Shown here piece after piece: positions 35,215 through 43,800 of a stretch of DNA of 64,000 nt. Under the pieces are notes generated by a model. The model saw only the letters and a program-made list of their open reading frames with translations, had not been told where the DNA came from and made no database searches. Source of the stretch: Methylobacter sp. (GTDB lineage Bacteria > Pseudomonadota > Gammaproteobacteria > Methylococcales > Methylomonadaceae); contig JALNYY010000002.1 of NCBI GenBank assembly GCA_023229605.1, positions 66,530-130,529 of the forward strand. Reading direction: 5' to 3'. Position numbers and translations under genes: made by a program. The number at the start of each line of letters is the position of its first letter. Position 1 is the stretch's first letter.

Positions 35215-36162
35215 TTAATCTTGAGATTTCCCCGCTTCAACTCTTCCCAGTCTCGCTGCTGCGACTTCGATCATGTACGGAAGAAACTCATTAGGGATAT
35301 AGTCGAGCACCAGCTTGCCAGCAGAAACTTTGTCCTTTCTTTCCATGATGTAGAACTGACCTTTTTTGACAACCATTTCATCAGGCAGAAGCTTGGTAAT
35401 GCTTGTTCCCAATGGGCCGACACTAACCAGTAGCTTTTGCGGTTCATCGCCTTCAAATTTTAATATCACGCCGCCGATTGCATCCTTTGGCATAACTTCT
35501 CCGACCCTGGCCCTGTCCATATTTTCTCGGATGATGGACGACAGTTCTTTCGCGGTCAGCATCATAAAGGCGTCTTTGTCTTCGCCTTCAAGCTTTCGCA
35601 AATACTCCTTGGCCTCGTCGAACTTTTCAGCTGGAGTTAGCTTGTAGCTGGATAGTTTGAAGTGATTTTGAAACCGGCTCCAGAAATAGGCATGAGGTTT
35701 TCCGGCAGAATGTGCTTTGTTGGAAACGATGGTAAAAAGTTCGCCTTGCTGTGCATTGGTTATGGCCGGTGGTTCTGGGAGTTGTTTTAGGCCGTATTGA
35801 AGCTGGTTTTTTGCGAAATAAGAATCTTCCAGCCTATCTTGAACTGCCCACGCATTGTCTGTATCTAAAATTTTTGCATGGCGGACTGTACCTCGTTCTG
35901 TCCATAGGTAAAGTTTGCGCACCATATTTGAAATTTGTACTTCGATTTTATCTAAGTGCAATTTTAGTTCTTTTAAATCAGTTCCTTTGATTATGAAATA
36001 GTGGATTCCCTCAATAAACCTGCTGGTGTTGTTATTGAAATTTTGCTGAATTTGGATTTCTTTTGCGCCGTAGATATTGGCAAGTAATTCGGTGGTTATT
36101 ACTGGTTGATTCTTCCAAATAATGGAAGGAAGTGTTTCTGGTGATAATGTAATTGCGTTCAT
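35215..36162 (-). CDS. ORF6N-domain protein (antirepressor-like)
   Basis: 315 aa. An N-terminal ORF6N domain (PVITTELLANIYGAKEIQIQ, QNFNNNTSRFIEGIHYFIIK, LYLWTERGTVRHAKILDTD) is followed by a helical middle and a C-terminal domain (TAKELSSIIRENMDRARVGE, then VSAGKLVLDYIPNEFLPYMI). ORF6N proteins are phage antirepressor-type regulators. A GGAG lies seven bases before ATG. Its start region is complementary over 8 bases to a hairpin loop in the C4-like RNA just upstream. Confidence 0.85.
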   Translation of the reverse strand: MNAITLSPETLPSIIWKNQPVITTELLANIYGAKEIQIQQNFNNNTSRFIEGIHYFIIKGTDLKELKLHLDKIEVQISNMVRKLYLWTERGTVRHAKILDTDNAWAVQDRLEDSYFAKNQLQYGLKQLPEPPAITNAQQGELFTIVSNKAHSAGKPHAYFWSRFQNHFKLSSYKLTPAEKFDEAKEYLRKLEGEDKDAFMMLTAKELSSIIRENMDRARVGEVMPKDAIGGVILKFEGDEPQKLLVSVGPLGTSITKLLPDEMVVKKGQFYIMERKDKVSAGKLVLDYIPNEFLPYMIEVAAARLGRVEAGKSQD

Positions 36163-36189
36163 GATTGAACTCCGAGTTTTTATTTATAA

Positions 36190-36300
36190 ACCCGGCTCCA
36201 CGAATGCCAATCATGGAGCCGGACTGAGCGAGGTTGGCATACCGGGAACTCGTACCCGGCCACCCTTTCGAGTGCCTCGCCCAGCCCGACATAATGAAAG
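36190..36300 (-). ncRNA. C4-like antisense RNA upstream of ORF6N gene
   Basis: On the minus strand the leader forms stacked hairpins: a 9-bp stem CCGGCTCCA/TGGAGCCGG at 36192-36222, CCGGG/CCCGG near 36241-36260 and GGGCGAGG/CCTCGC enclosing it. ORFs in this segment read like the 'Ash' family that commonly overlays such RNAs. C4 RNA in P1/P7 sits between promoter and antirepressor gene and blocks its translation. Here the 36208-36215 loop (minus-strand CATGATTG) is complementary to the ORF6N start codon region at 36160-36167. The family call is from memory of the motif and context. Confidence 0.55.
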
Positions 36301-36394
36301 CTGAACGCTACGCAAAAAAATACCGCGTGAAGCGGCTTGCGCCGAGTTATTTCCGAGATGCCAATCCCGTGCCGCCATTGTGGGCGACGGAGAA

Positions 36395-36423
36395 AGCATA
36401 GATTGGTTTACAAGATATGTCAA
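36395..36423 (-). promoter_or_regulatory. Sigma70 promoter for the C4-like RNA and ORF6N gene
   Basis: On the minus strand, a consensus TTGACA (36423-36418), 17-base spacer and TATGCT (36400-36395). Predicted start near 36388, giving a ~90-base leader before the C4-like structures. A strong constitutive promoter fits the known C4 logic. Confidence 0.8.
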
Positions 36424-36474
36424 ATTACAATATCAAAACTTGTATAATATATAAATAAATATATAATAACCCGC

Positions 36475-36786
36475 ATGAAAGATATTATCTTCCTTGGCAA
36501 TAGCAAAGACGACCTAAAAGACTTCCCGGATGAGGCGCGGCGTGAGGCGGGTTTCCAATTGTACACTGTCCAATCCGGTTTTGAACCTTCCGACTGGAAG
36601 CCGATGCCTAGCATTGGTTCGGGTGTTAGGGAAATCAGGATAAAAATTGGCGGGGCGTTTCGGGTGGTTTATTTAGCGACACGTCCTGAAGGTGCCTATG
36701 TCCTGCATTGCTTCCAAAAGAAATCCCAGCAAACCGCCAAGCACGATATTGCGCTGGCACAAGCGCGTTTTAAACAGATAGGATAA
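36475..36786 (+). CDS. HigB/Gp49-like toxin
   Basis: 103 aa of the phage Gp49-like (DUF891) RelE superfamily: KDDLKDFPDEARREAGFQLY, DWKPMPSIGSGVREIRIKIG, AFRVVYLATRPEGAYVLHCF, QKKSQQT. The TATAAT-rich stretch at 36440-36470 upstream likely holds its promoter. It pairs with the XRE antitoxin 6 bases downstream. Confidence 0.9.
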   Translation: MKDIIFLGNSKDDLKDFPDEARREAGFQLYTVQSGFEPSDWKPMPSIGSGVREIRIKIGGAFRVVYLATRPEGAYVLHCFQKKSQQTAKHDIALAQARFKQIG

Positions 36787-36792
36787 GCGACG

Positions 36793-37080
36793 ATGACTGA
36801 TATTGTTAAAGCCAACGAAAATCTATTTTTAGCTTTGGACTTTCCACCTTATGAAGCGGAAATTTTACAGTTGCGCTCTGATCTAATGATCCGGTTGCGC
36901 GCGTGGATTGACGACCGACAATTGACGCAAACCCAAGCCGCTGAAATACTGGGTATCACCCAAGCTCGCGTGTCTGATTTGGTGCGCGGGCATTGGAAAA
37001 AATTTAGCCTGGATATGCTGTTGACGCTGGCTGGCAAGGCTGGCATTCGGTTCAAGGTTACGTTGGACGAGGCGGCGTGA
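36793..37080 (+). CDS. XRE antitoxin partner of the Gp49-like toxin
   Basis: 95 aa. The HTH is LRSDLMIRLRAWIDDRQLTQ, TQAAEILGITQARVSDLVRG, followed by FSLDMLLTLAGKAG. This is the HigA-2/XRE antitoxin type found with Gp49-like toxins. It would autoregulate the pair. Confidence 0.9.
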   Translation: MTDIVKANENLFLALDFPPYEAEILQLRSDLMIRLRAWIDDRQLTQTQAAEILGITQARVSDLVRGHWKKFSLDMLLTLAGKAGIRFKVTLDEAA

Positions 37081-37163
37081 CAAATGGTGGTGGCGATAAG
37101 TCCGGTCAAACTTCCGATATTGCTAACGCCGTTAAACTTGCGGCACTGATTGAGGATTAAGTA

Positions 37164-37469
37164 ATGACCAAGAAAATTAAAATCGCCGATTTGCCAGACT
37201 TCGATCCAGCAGAATACCTAAAGGATGAGGAAGATATGGCGGCTTACCTTAATGTCATCCTTGAGGATGGCGATCATGCGTTGTTGGCTGCGGCGTTAGG
37301 CGATATTGCCAAGGCACGGGGCATGACTCAGCTTGCCAAAGATACTGGACTGACGTGGGAGGCTTTGTACAAAGCGCTGCGACCTGATGCCAAACCACGC
37401 TTCGATACCATTTCCAAAGTATGCAAGGCGCTGGGGGTTAGGTTGCATGTCGAAGCGTGCCATTTATAA
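37164..37469 (+). CDS. Orphan addiction-module antidote (HI1420-like)
   Basis: 101 aa. EYLKDEEDMAAYLNVILEDG, ALLAAALGDIAKARGMTQLA and GLTWEALYKALRPDAKPRFD match the putative antidote family normally encoded right after a Gp49-like toxin. No toxin precedes it: the 83 bases before it hold only a short open remnant. It may be an orphan left by deletion, or an anti-addiction element. Confidence 0.8.
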   Translation: MTKKIKIADLPDFDPAEYLKDEEDMAAYLNVILEDGDHALLAAALGDIAKARGMTQLAKDTGLTWEALYKALRPDAKPRFDTISKVCKALGVRLHVEACHL

Positions 37470-37590
37470 TGAAGACCGCCGCTTGATGTTGCCTTGGGCG
37501 GCAGTCTGAACACAGGTTCTTACCACCGCCCAAAGGAAGACGGCCCCGCCGAAGCGGGCCTGTGCCAGACCACCATAAACTGATAGGCAT

Positions 37591-37609
37591 AAAAAAGCGC
37601 ATGATGCGC
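37591..37609 (-). terminator. Minus-strand terminator after the ankyrin gene
   Basis: Read leftward: GCGCA-TCA-TGCGC hairpin followed by six T. It lies 100 bases downstream of the stop of the ankyrin-domain gene. The 37480-37670 interval also contains other GC-rich hairpins that I cannot assign. Confidence 0.6.
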
Positions 37610-37708
37610 CGGAATCTTTGGGAGTATTATCGGGGTTGCAATCCCGGCTTCCACAATTAGGCGAAAGCATAATCAGATTAGACCAAGGCGATCACCTTGT
37701 AAAATTAA

Positions 37709-38767
37709 CTAAACCGAAAAATGCATATCATCTCGTCGTTTGCAGATATACCTATTGGTGTAAATTGAAACATCTTCAGCTACTTCTACAGCTATAATCT
37801 CAAAAGCTATCCTATTATCGCCAAGCCTTAAATAGAACAAATGTTCTTTTCCAAGGATGAATTTATCCAATTTCCACTCAATTTCTTCAGGTTCTATAAG
37901 AAACAAAAACTCATCATCTGAATTATTTATTGATTCTTGTTTTAAAGCATAACCATTTCCAACCAGCTCCCATTCATCACCCCAAACATTTCTTACTACT
38001 ATACAATTATATGCATCATCATGGTCTTCTATATAGTTAAAATGCTTGCCATATAGTTTCTTTAGGATAATAAAAACATCTTCTCGTTTTAATAACAGAA
38101 GCGCAACAATATCATTGTTAATAATTGATTCTCTGACGGACGCTGAAAGCGAAAGTGCGTCGGCTATGTCCGTCCATAACCTTATTATTGCTTTGTTGTT
38201 GTCCCCGTCATAATCCGTGTAAACACGATCCCAGTTAATATCGCAGTAGAGTAAAAAGAAAATAGTAAGTCTGAATTCCCTAATTCCACTATGTATGGCG
38301 GCATCAAGAGGGTGGCCTAGTGGATAATTAATATCGCCTCCTGCATCAACAAGCATTTTGGCGATTTTTAATTTGATAATGCCTAAGTCGTTTTCTTCAT
38401 ATCGTTTTTTTAGCTTATTTTGTCTAAGAGCGCATTGGCGATGGGAAATCTCGCCATTACGAGACTGGTTACCGATTATTAAAAGCTCATCCAAATAACA
38501 TCGGCATTGATTCAATCTGGCAAACACAAGTCGGGTAAAAATTGATATTACATCTTCAGCTTTGTTTGGCTTTGCACCTATTTCAAGAAGAAGTTCTACA
38601 AGCTCAATATCGGTTCCGCCTATAGCGCTTATTAAAAACTGGCCTTCTCCGAGGTCAATATCACAATTAGGATCAGCACCTTGCTCGCATAGGCTTTTGG
38701 CTAATTCTTTGTCCCTATTGTCCAAAGCAACGGCAAGCCGTCTATTTAGAGTTTTAATGGATGGCAT
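37709..38767 (-). CDS. Ankyrin-repeat protein with phage virion-like C-terminal domain
   Basis: 352 aa. Ankyrin-type repeats lie at about residues 5-75 (AVALDNRDKELAKSLCEQGA, DIELVELLLEIGAKPNKAED) and 130-190 (LKIAKMLVDAGGDINYPLGH). The last ~90 residues (ELVGNGYALKQES, FLFLIEPEE, LRLGDNRIAFEIIAVE, YTNRYICKRRDDMHFSV) are clearly homologous to the prophage's own virion-operon protein at 10489, without that protein's GTGY insert. It is AT-richer than the virion genes and oriented against them. A sensor or decoy role toward phage assembly is an attractive inference. Confidence 0.7.
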   Translation of the reverse strand: MPSIKTLNRRLAVALDNRDKELAKSLCEQGADPNCDIDLGEGQFLISAIGGTDIELVELLLEIGAKPNKAEDVISIFTRLVFARLNQCRCYLDELLIIGNQSRNGEISHRQCALRQNKLKKRYEENDLGIIKLKIAKMLVDAGGDINYPLGHPLDAAIHSGIREFRLTIFFLLYCDINWDRVYTDYDGDNNKAIIRLWTDIADALSLSASVRESIINNDIVALLLLKREDVFIILKKLYGKHFNYIEDHDDAYNCIVVRNVWGDEWELVGNGYALKQESINNSDDEFLFLIEPEEIEWKLDKFILGKEHLFYLRLGDNRIAFEIIAVEVAEDVSIYTNRYICKRRDDMHFSV

Positions 38768-38810
38768 GGAAATGGATTTACAGTGAAAAATGTATTTTTT
38801 CCGAAGCGGC

Positions 38811-39218
38811 TTATTCTACCTTCCTGCCAAATGCAGTTTGTGACATCACATAAACAACATCTATAAAACGAGCGCTTGGATTTTGTTTGCATATTTCATA
38901 AGCCAGCGATAGAGCATGATCGTCATTATTAAATGGAACTTTCTTGTCGCCATTCGCCATCATTGACGATGCAAAAAAGCCCCCAAGAGTCCCGTTAAAG
39001 TCACCGTAAGCGCCAAAAGTACCGATGATTTTAACAACATCTTTTTCTTCTTTGCGATTAATGCGCTGCTTGGCATCGTAGGTTTCTATGAAAGTCGAGC
39101 AAGGCTCTTTCCCTATGCCAATAATGCTATTGGGCGGGTCAATTAGTTTTTCTGCCCATGCAACATTCCCAACCAAAGACAACCCCATCACCACCCCAAC
39201 AATAATTTTCTTCTTCAT
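38811..39218 (-). CDS. Secreted hypothetical protein
   Basis: 135 aa from the Met at 39218, preceded by GAAGGGAA; the in-frame ATG at 39242 lacks a ribosome site. A signal peptide (KKKIIVGVVMGLSLVGNVAWA) is followed by a mature domain with two Cys about 67 residues apart (EPCSTF and YEICKQ), likely a disulfide. It may be an HdeA/Rap1a-like small periplasmic protein, but the family is not certain. It probably shares transcription with the ankyrin gene. Confidence 0.55.
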   Translation of the reverse strand: MKKKIIVGVVMGLSLVGNVAWAEKLIDPPNSIIGIGKEPCSTFIETYDAKQRINRKEEKDVVKIIGTFGAYGDFNGTLGGFFASSMMANGDKKVPFNNDDHALSLAYEICKQNPSARFIDVVYVMSQTAFGRKVE

Positions 39219-39310
39219 TTTTATTCCCTTCGAAGTTATCAAACATTAAAAATCAGCCGAATTCTAACACCGATAACGGCTAAAGCAATGCGCGGGGGAT
39301 CGCGTAAACT

Positions 39311-39351
39311 CGGAAAACGGCTGTAATCCGCTATTTTTTAATCCATAACAT
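39311..39351 (+). promoter_or_regulatory. Phage promoter, CGGAAAAC-N27-TAACAT
   Basis: CGGAAAAC at 39311 and TAACAT exactly 35 bases on. It drives the triple-AlpA and AntA/KilAC genes, so a regulator is itself part of the regulon. Confidence 0.6.
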
Positions 39352-39386
39352 AACGACTCTATTATTTTTACGGGGTCAGTTCAGTA

Positions 39387-40010
39387 ATGAGCAATTTAAT
39401 AAAAAGCAACAGGGTGGCAAAACTTCTATCGGTGACGATGCACACCGTCCGCGATATGCGAGACGACGGGTTACTTCCAGACACCGTTACCGTTGGAAAA
39501 AGTCAGTTGTGGGTTGAATCTGAGATAGATAGCTGGCTAAAGCATAAGCTAGCCGCAAGAGAATGGTGCAGCATGGATATGGTTGATAGTATGCCTTGGC
39601 CCCCCGTTTTTATGAAACCGAAACAGGTGGCGAGCATTTTTAAAATATCTACGGCCAGTGTTTTTGCATTCATTAAATCCGGTAAATTGCCAAGCGGCAT
39701 TTTTATATCAAAGAAAAGCTCTTATCGGTTGGTTAAGTCTGAAGTTGATGACGTCATTAATCGGCTTCTTTTAGAAAGAGATGGTACCGACAAGCTGCCT
39801 TGTTCGCCTGTATTTCTTGGTGTAAACGACGTTTCCATGAAGCTAGGGTTTCCCGATTCTGATTATGTTAGCAAACTCGGCAGGGAAGGTAAGTTGCCTA
39901 AAGAAATCACATTGGGTACAAAGCGGCTCTGGGTTGAGTCGGAGATCGATGACTGGATCGCCCAGAAAATGGCGGATCGTGATGCTGGGATTGTTGGTGG
40001 TGCGGAATGA
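39387..40010 (+). CDS. Triple tandem AlpA/excisionase-like winged-helix protein
   Basis: 207 aa made of three similar ~57-residue units: LIKSNRVAKLLSVTMHTVRD with QLWVESEIDSWLKHKL; FMKPKQVASIFKISTASVFA with YRLVKSEVDDVINRLL; FLGVNDVSMKLGFPDSDYVS with RLWVESEIDDWIAQKM. Each is the small MerR-type wHTH seen in AlpA and Xis. Such proteins are normally single-domain, so this could bind an extended or repeated DNA site. It overlaps the next gene by four bases. It is a candidate activator or excisionase. Confidence 0.8.
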   Translation: MSNLIKSNRVAKLLSVTMHTVRDMRDDGLLPDTVTVGKSQLWVESEIDSWLKHKLAAREWCSMDMVDSMPWPPVFMKPKQVASIFKISTASVFAFIKSGKLPSGIFISKKSSYRLVKSEVDDVINRLLLERDGTDKLPCSPVFLGVNDVSMKLGFPDSDYVSKLGREGKLPKEITLGTKRLWVESEIDDWIAQKMADRDAGIVGGAE

Positions 40011-40759
40011 AAGAGCTAATAAGAATCGAAAGTCGAGAAATCGGTAGCTCTGTTTCAGCAAGGGAGCTTTATATCGGGCTGGGTTTAAATGCCGTCAATT
40101 GGTCGAGGTGGTCAAAAGAAAACATAGATAAAAACACCTTCTTTTCTAATGGTGTTGATTTTATTGAACTCTTCATTATGAAGAGCCGGGAAAATCCAAA
40201 CCCGCCAAAGGATTACGCAATTTCAATCGAGTTCGCCAAGCACATTGCTATGCAAGCCAGAACCGATAAATCGCATTTATACCGGCAGTACATGATCGAT
40301 TGCGAGAATAAATGCAAAGCGACGCAACAATTACAAGTTCCGCAAACATTCTCTGAGGCTTTAAAGCTCGCCTATGAGCAATCGGTTGTTATTGAGCGCC
40401 AACAAAAGGTCATCGAAGAAAAAGATCATTCAATCGCCAACAAAGACCAGTTAATTGTCGCCTCCAACGAGGCCAGCATAAAAGCTGGTGAAATTTTGGT
40501 GCGCGAGTTCGTGAAGTCCAACGATTTAATCGACTTGGGAGAAAAGCAGTTTTATGAATGGATGCGTGAGCAGGGTATCTTGCTTAAAAACGGCAGGGAA
40601 CCAGATCAAAAATACGTTAAGCGTGGATATTTCACATATAAGCCTTCAGAAGAAATGTATGGTGGAAAATTCCGCCATACATTAAGAATCACACCACGCG
40701 GCAAGGTCTGGCTGGCAGGAAAGTATTTGGCTTATTTGGACAGCGAGGTAACGGCGTAG
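40007..40759 (+). CDS. AntA/KilAC-type phage antirepressor
   Basis: 250 aa. The AntA domain (SVSARELYIGLGLNAVNWSR, FSNGVDFIELF, AISIEFAKHIAMQARTDKSH) is followed by a coiled coil and a C-terminal KilAC domain (GEKQFYEWMREQGILLKNGR, HTLRITPRGKVWLAGKYLA). These proteins inactivate repressors or regulate phage genes. Co-transcribed with the AlpA-triple gene. Confidence 0.9.
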   Translation: MKELIRIESREIGSSVSARELYIGLGLNAVNWSRWSKENIDKNTFFSNGVDFIELFIMKSRENPNPPKDYAISIEFAKHIAMQARTDKSHLYRQYMIDCENKCKATQQLQVPQTFSEALKLAYEQSVVIERQQKVIEEKDHSIANKDQLIVASNEASIKAGEILVREFVKSNDLIDLGEKQFYEWMREQGILLKNGREPDQKYVKRGYFTYKPSEEMYGGKFRHTLRITPRGKVWLAGKYLAYLDSEVTA

Positions 40760-40770
40760 CCAATGCCTGC

Positions 40771-40811
40771 CGGAAAATCCACCGATACCCGCTTTCAGTC
40801 ATGGCGATAAT
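40771..40811 (+). promoter_or_regulatory. Phage promoter, CGGAAAAT-N27-GATAAT
   Basis: CGGAAAATCC at 40771 and GATAAT at 40806-40811, exactly 35 bases on. The -10 ends five bases before the ATG at 40817, so the transcript is probably leaderless. Confidence 0.7.
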
Positions 40812-40816
40812 AAGCC

Positions 40817-43800
40817 ATGACTGAAAATACCATAGACACCTTTATCGCCATTGAAGCCGCCGCGCATACCGGGGCTTTTGGCGACAACCCTATGCCCACG
40901 CCGACCGATGCGCAGGCCATAGCCGGTAATTACAAACTTGGTCGGGTAAGCATCTACGGCATACCCGTTTCCATTGAGCAGCCCCGGCACTCATACCGCA
41001 CCGGACTAGATCAGAACGGTACCCGCTGGACTTCTCGGTTAGCGGCACATTACGGCTTTTTCCCCAAGACCAAGGGCGCGGATGGCGACCCGATTGACTG
41101 CTTTATCGGATTTTACCCGCAAGCCGAATACGCCTACGTGATTAATCAGCATGTGTCCGGTTGCTTCGATGAGCACAAGGTCATGCTCTGTTTCCCAGAT
41201 GAGAACAGCGCACGGCTGGCCTATCTGCAAAGCTACGATAGGGGCTGGGACGGCCTGCATGACCTGACCGTCGCCTCAATTTCACAACTCAAATGGTGGC
41301 TTAAAAATGGCAACCACAAAAACCCATTATTGCCGAACCACTTACCCTACGAAGGATTTGAAACCATGACACAGCAAGTAACTTGGGATAACGCTGCAAA
41401 CCCTAACGGCATGAGCCTGGACAAGCTTTTGTACGAAATCAAACGAGCAGATAGCCGTGAAGGCTTGATATTTGATGCCTGCACGATGGCTGACATTCTG
41501 GAAGATTCCGATCAGGTCATGGTGCTGGATGCCCTGGTCACGCCTTACGCCAAACTACAGCGCAAAATGGACATGCTAAAAATCATCATGGAGCGCACCG
41601 GCGGCACGATTAAACCGGAAGCCCTACAGATTAGTGATCCGTTTAAATCAGGCGGCGTACTGCAAGTGGCGGCAGTGTTCGAGCTATCCGACGGGCAGAC
41701 CGTTTCTATCTTTTTCCATAATCCCGACGTGGACCCGAAAAAGATCATGCCGACGGATGAGCTCATCAGCTGGAAATGGCTGCTGAACAAAAAAGATGTG
41801 ACTATTGTTGTCGCTCCTGAAAAGGGTGTGGATTTGAATGTTAAACAGGTCGCAGAGCGTATTATCAGGCTGGCCGAAAAGAACAGCGTCGCGTTCCAAA
41901 GAGCCAACGCAAGCCGCGCTGCGAAAATGCAGGGGATTGAAGACATCAAGACCGAAATTACCGGGCTTGAGGCCGAATTAAAGGCCGTGCAGCATGAGCT
42001 TGAAGTGGCTAAGGTTGAGGTAGCGAAGGTTGAGGCTGAGGATAGGGCGGCTAATAAAGCCGATGAATCAGCAATCGACCCGACCTCGCCAGAAGGTTAC
42101 GCAAAGATAAAGGGTATAGGCAACATGGAGTTGCGCCATCAAGATGCACTTGATGATTTTTTCCAGGGGCGGATTATCGCAGTTAGAAATGCGTTAATGG
42201 ATGTCGGATGGAGCGGTGTAAGACAAAAGGGGAATTATGACTTATCTAAAAACGGCTACGTCGCGAAGTTCAATTTCAAGCGTGTCGGTGCTGGCGCCAA
42301 TGTGGTTGGTTATTATGTATCTGTCATGGGTGGTAAGGATATTCAGGCAGAGGTTGGGGATAGGTTAACTGGAACACCAGCCGATGTAGCTGCATCAGTT
42401 GATGCGGTTGTAACTAATTCAGGGCAAGTTACACAAGCCAATTATCCGGCCCAAGAATCAAATATAACGTCAGATACTGAAATTACGCCGCAAGCAGAAG
42501 AGGCAGGAGCGGAAACTTCTGAGCTAAATCAAGCCACGTCTTTTGATAAATATATGTCCGATGCGGACGGTGATTTATATGGCGCGGCAAAAAATTATTT
42601 CAAAGCCGAATTGCAGAATAAGGTTGTGAAAACAGTTATTGGCGACGTCCATATTATCGGATCGACTCTAACTGAAATGAAGCGTGGGCTAAAGCGAGAT
42701 GAGATTAAGGCTAATTTATTTTCGTTTATTGAGCCTATCTTGACGAATGGATCTTATAAAGGAAAAGAGGAGTTAAATAAACTACGCCACGATAGTTTCA
42801 TAGCATTTCACTTTTTTGAATTGGACAATATTGAGATAGGTGAGTATTTGGTCAATGCGGGTGTTACCGTTGCTCAGCGAGTAAGCGGAGAGCTGGAGTT
42901 TGACTTGTCAGCCTATGGACTAGGCCATAGCAATGAAGCAAGGTGGAAGAAAAGAATTGGGGCTAACCCGCTGTCCCGGTCAAGAGCCGAGGACGAATTA
43001 GCCCCACAAGAGCCGGGAAAACCGGTTCTTGATTCAAGTATAGGCCTTGATAATGGAGGTGTCAATATCGTTATTTTAAAAGTTTTTGATAAGGATGGTA
43101 ATGAACTTGTTGAGCTTGAGGACGACATTGAGCAAGAAGGGCATGAAGTAGTTGAACATCCGCCAAGTGAAAGTGATACAGGTATTGAACAATCTTTGAT
43201 CGATACCTACGATGCCACATATATCAAGGTGGCCGATAAAATAACAACTGCCGTTACTGAGATCAACTGGGATGCAATTATTGATACCAATACAGCCGAC
43301 ATAGAAGCCCGTCAATTAAAAGAAAAAGTCGGTAATGGCGAAGAAATTAAGCAAGCCAGAAAAAACTTAGAAGATGCCGGAATTGACTATCAGTTAGCTG
43401 TCATAGCTGAATTACCCGGATTATCGCTATATTCGCAGGCCATAGTTAATGGTCGGGATGCAATTGACAAGATTTATGACGCTGGTAAAAATGGCCTAAT
43501 AAAATCAGGAAAAGAAAAACTGGCAAGCCTATCGGAAGATGCGACGCTGGAAGAAAAAGCGGCGGCGGTGTTTGCGGCAAAGGGGATTGAGGGCTATAAC
43601 GGCGAAAGAATAATCAGCGCTATCAGAGATAAAAACATTGAAGATTTGCGCTCAATGCTTGGCAACACCGACAACAAAGCGTCCCGCACTGTATTTGAAA
43701 TGGCAACCGGCATTAAGCTGGAAAAAACAGTTAAAGGCACTCTGGCGCAGATCGACGAATGGGTTGGAGTTACGCCGGAACAAAGAGCCACTATCGAAGC

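Noticed and set aside
35690..35710. CGGAAAACC on the minus strand inside the ORF6N gene
   Set aside because: No -10-like hexamer occurs 35 bases on, and it lies in coding sequence, so it is not a member of the promoter family.
36032..36423. Minus-strand ORFs (Ash-like) at 36032-36292 and 36211-36423
   Set aside because: They overlie the hairpins of the C4-like RNA and lack ribosome sites; the RNA explains the conservation of such ORFs better.
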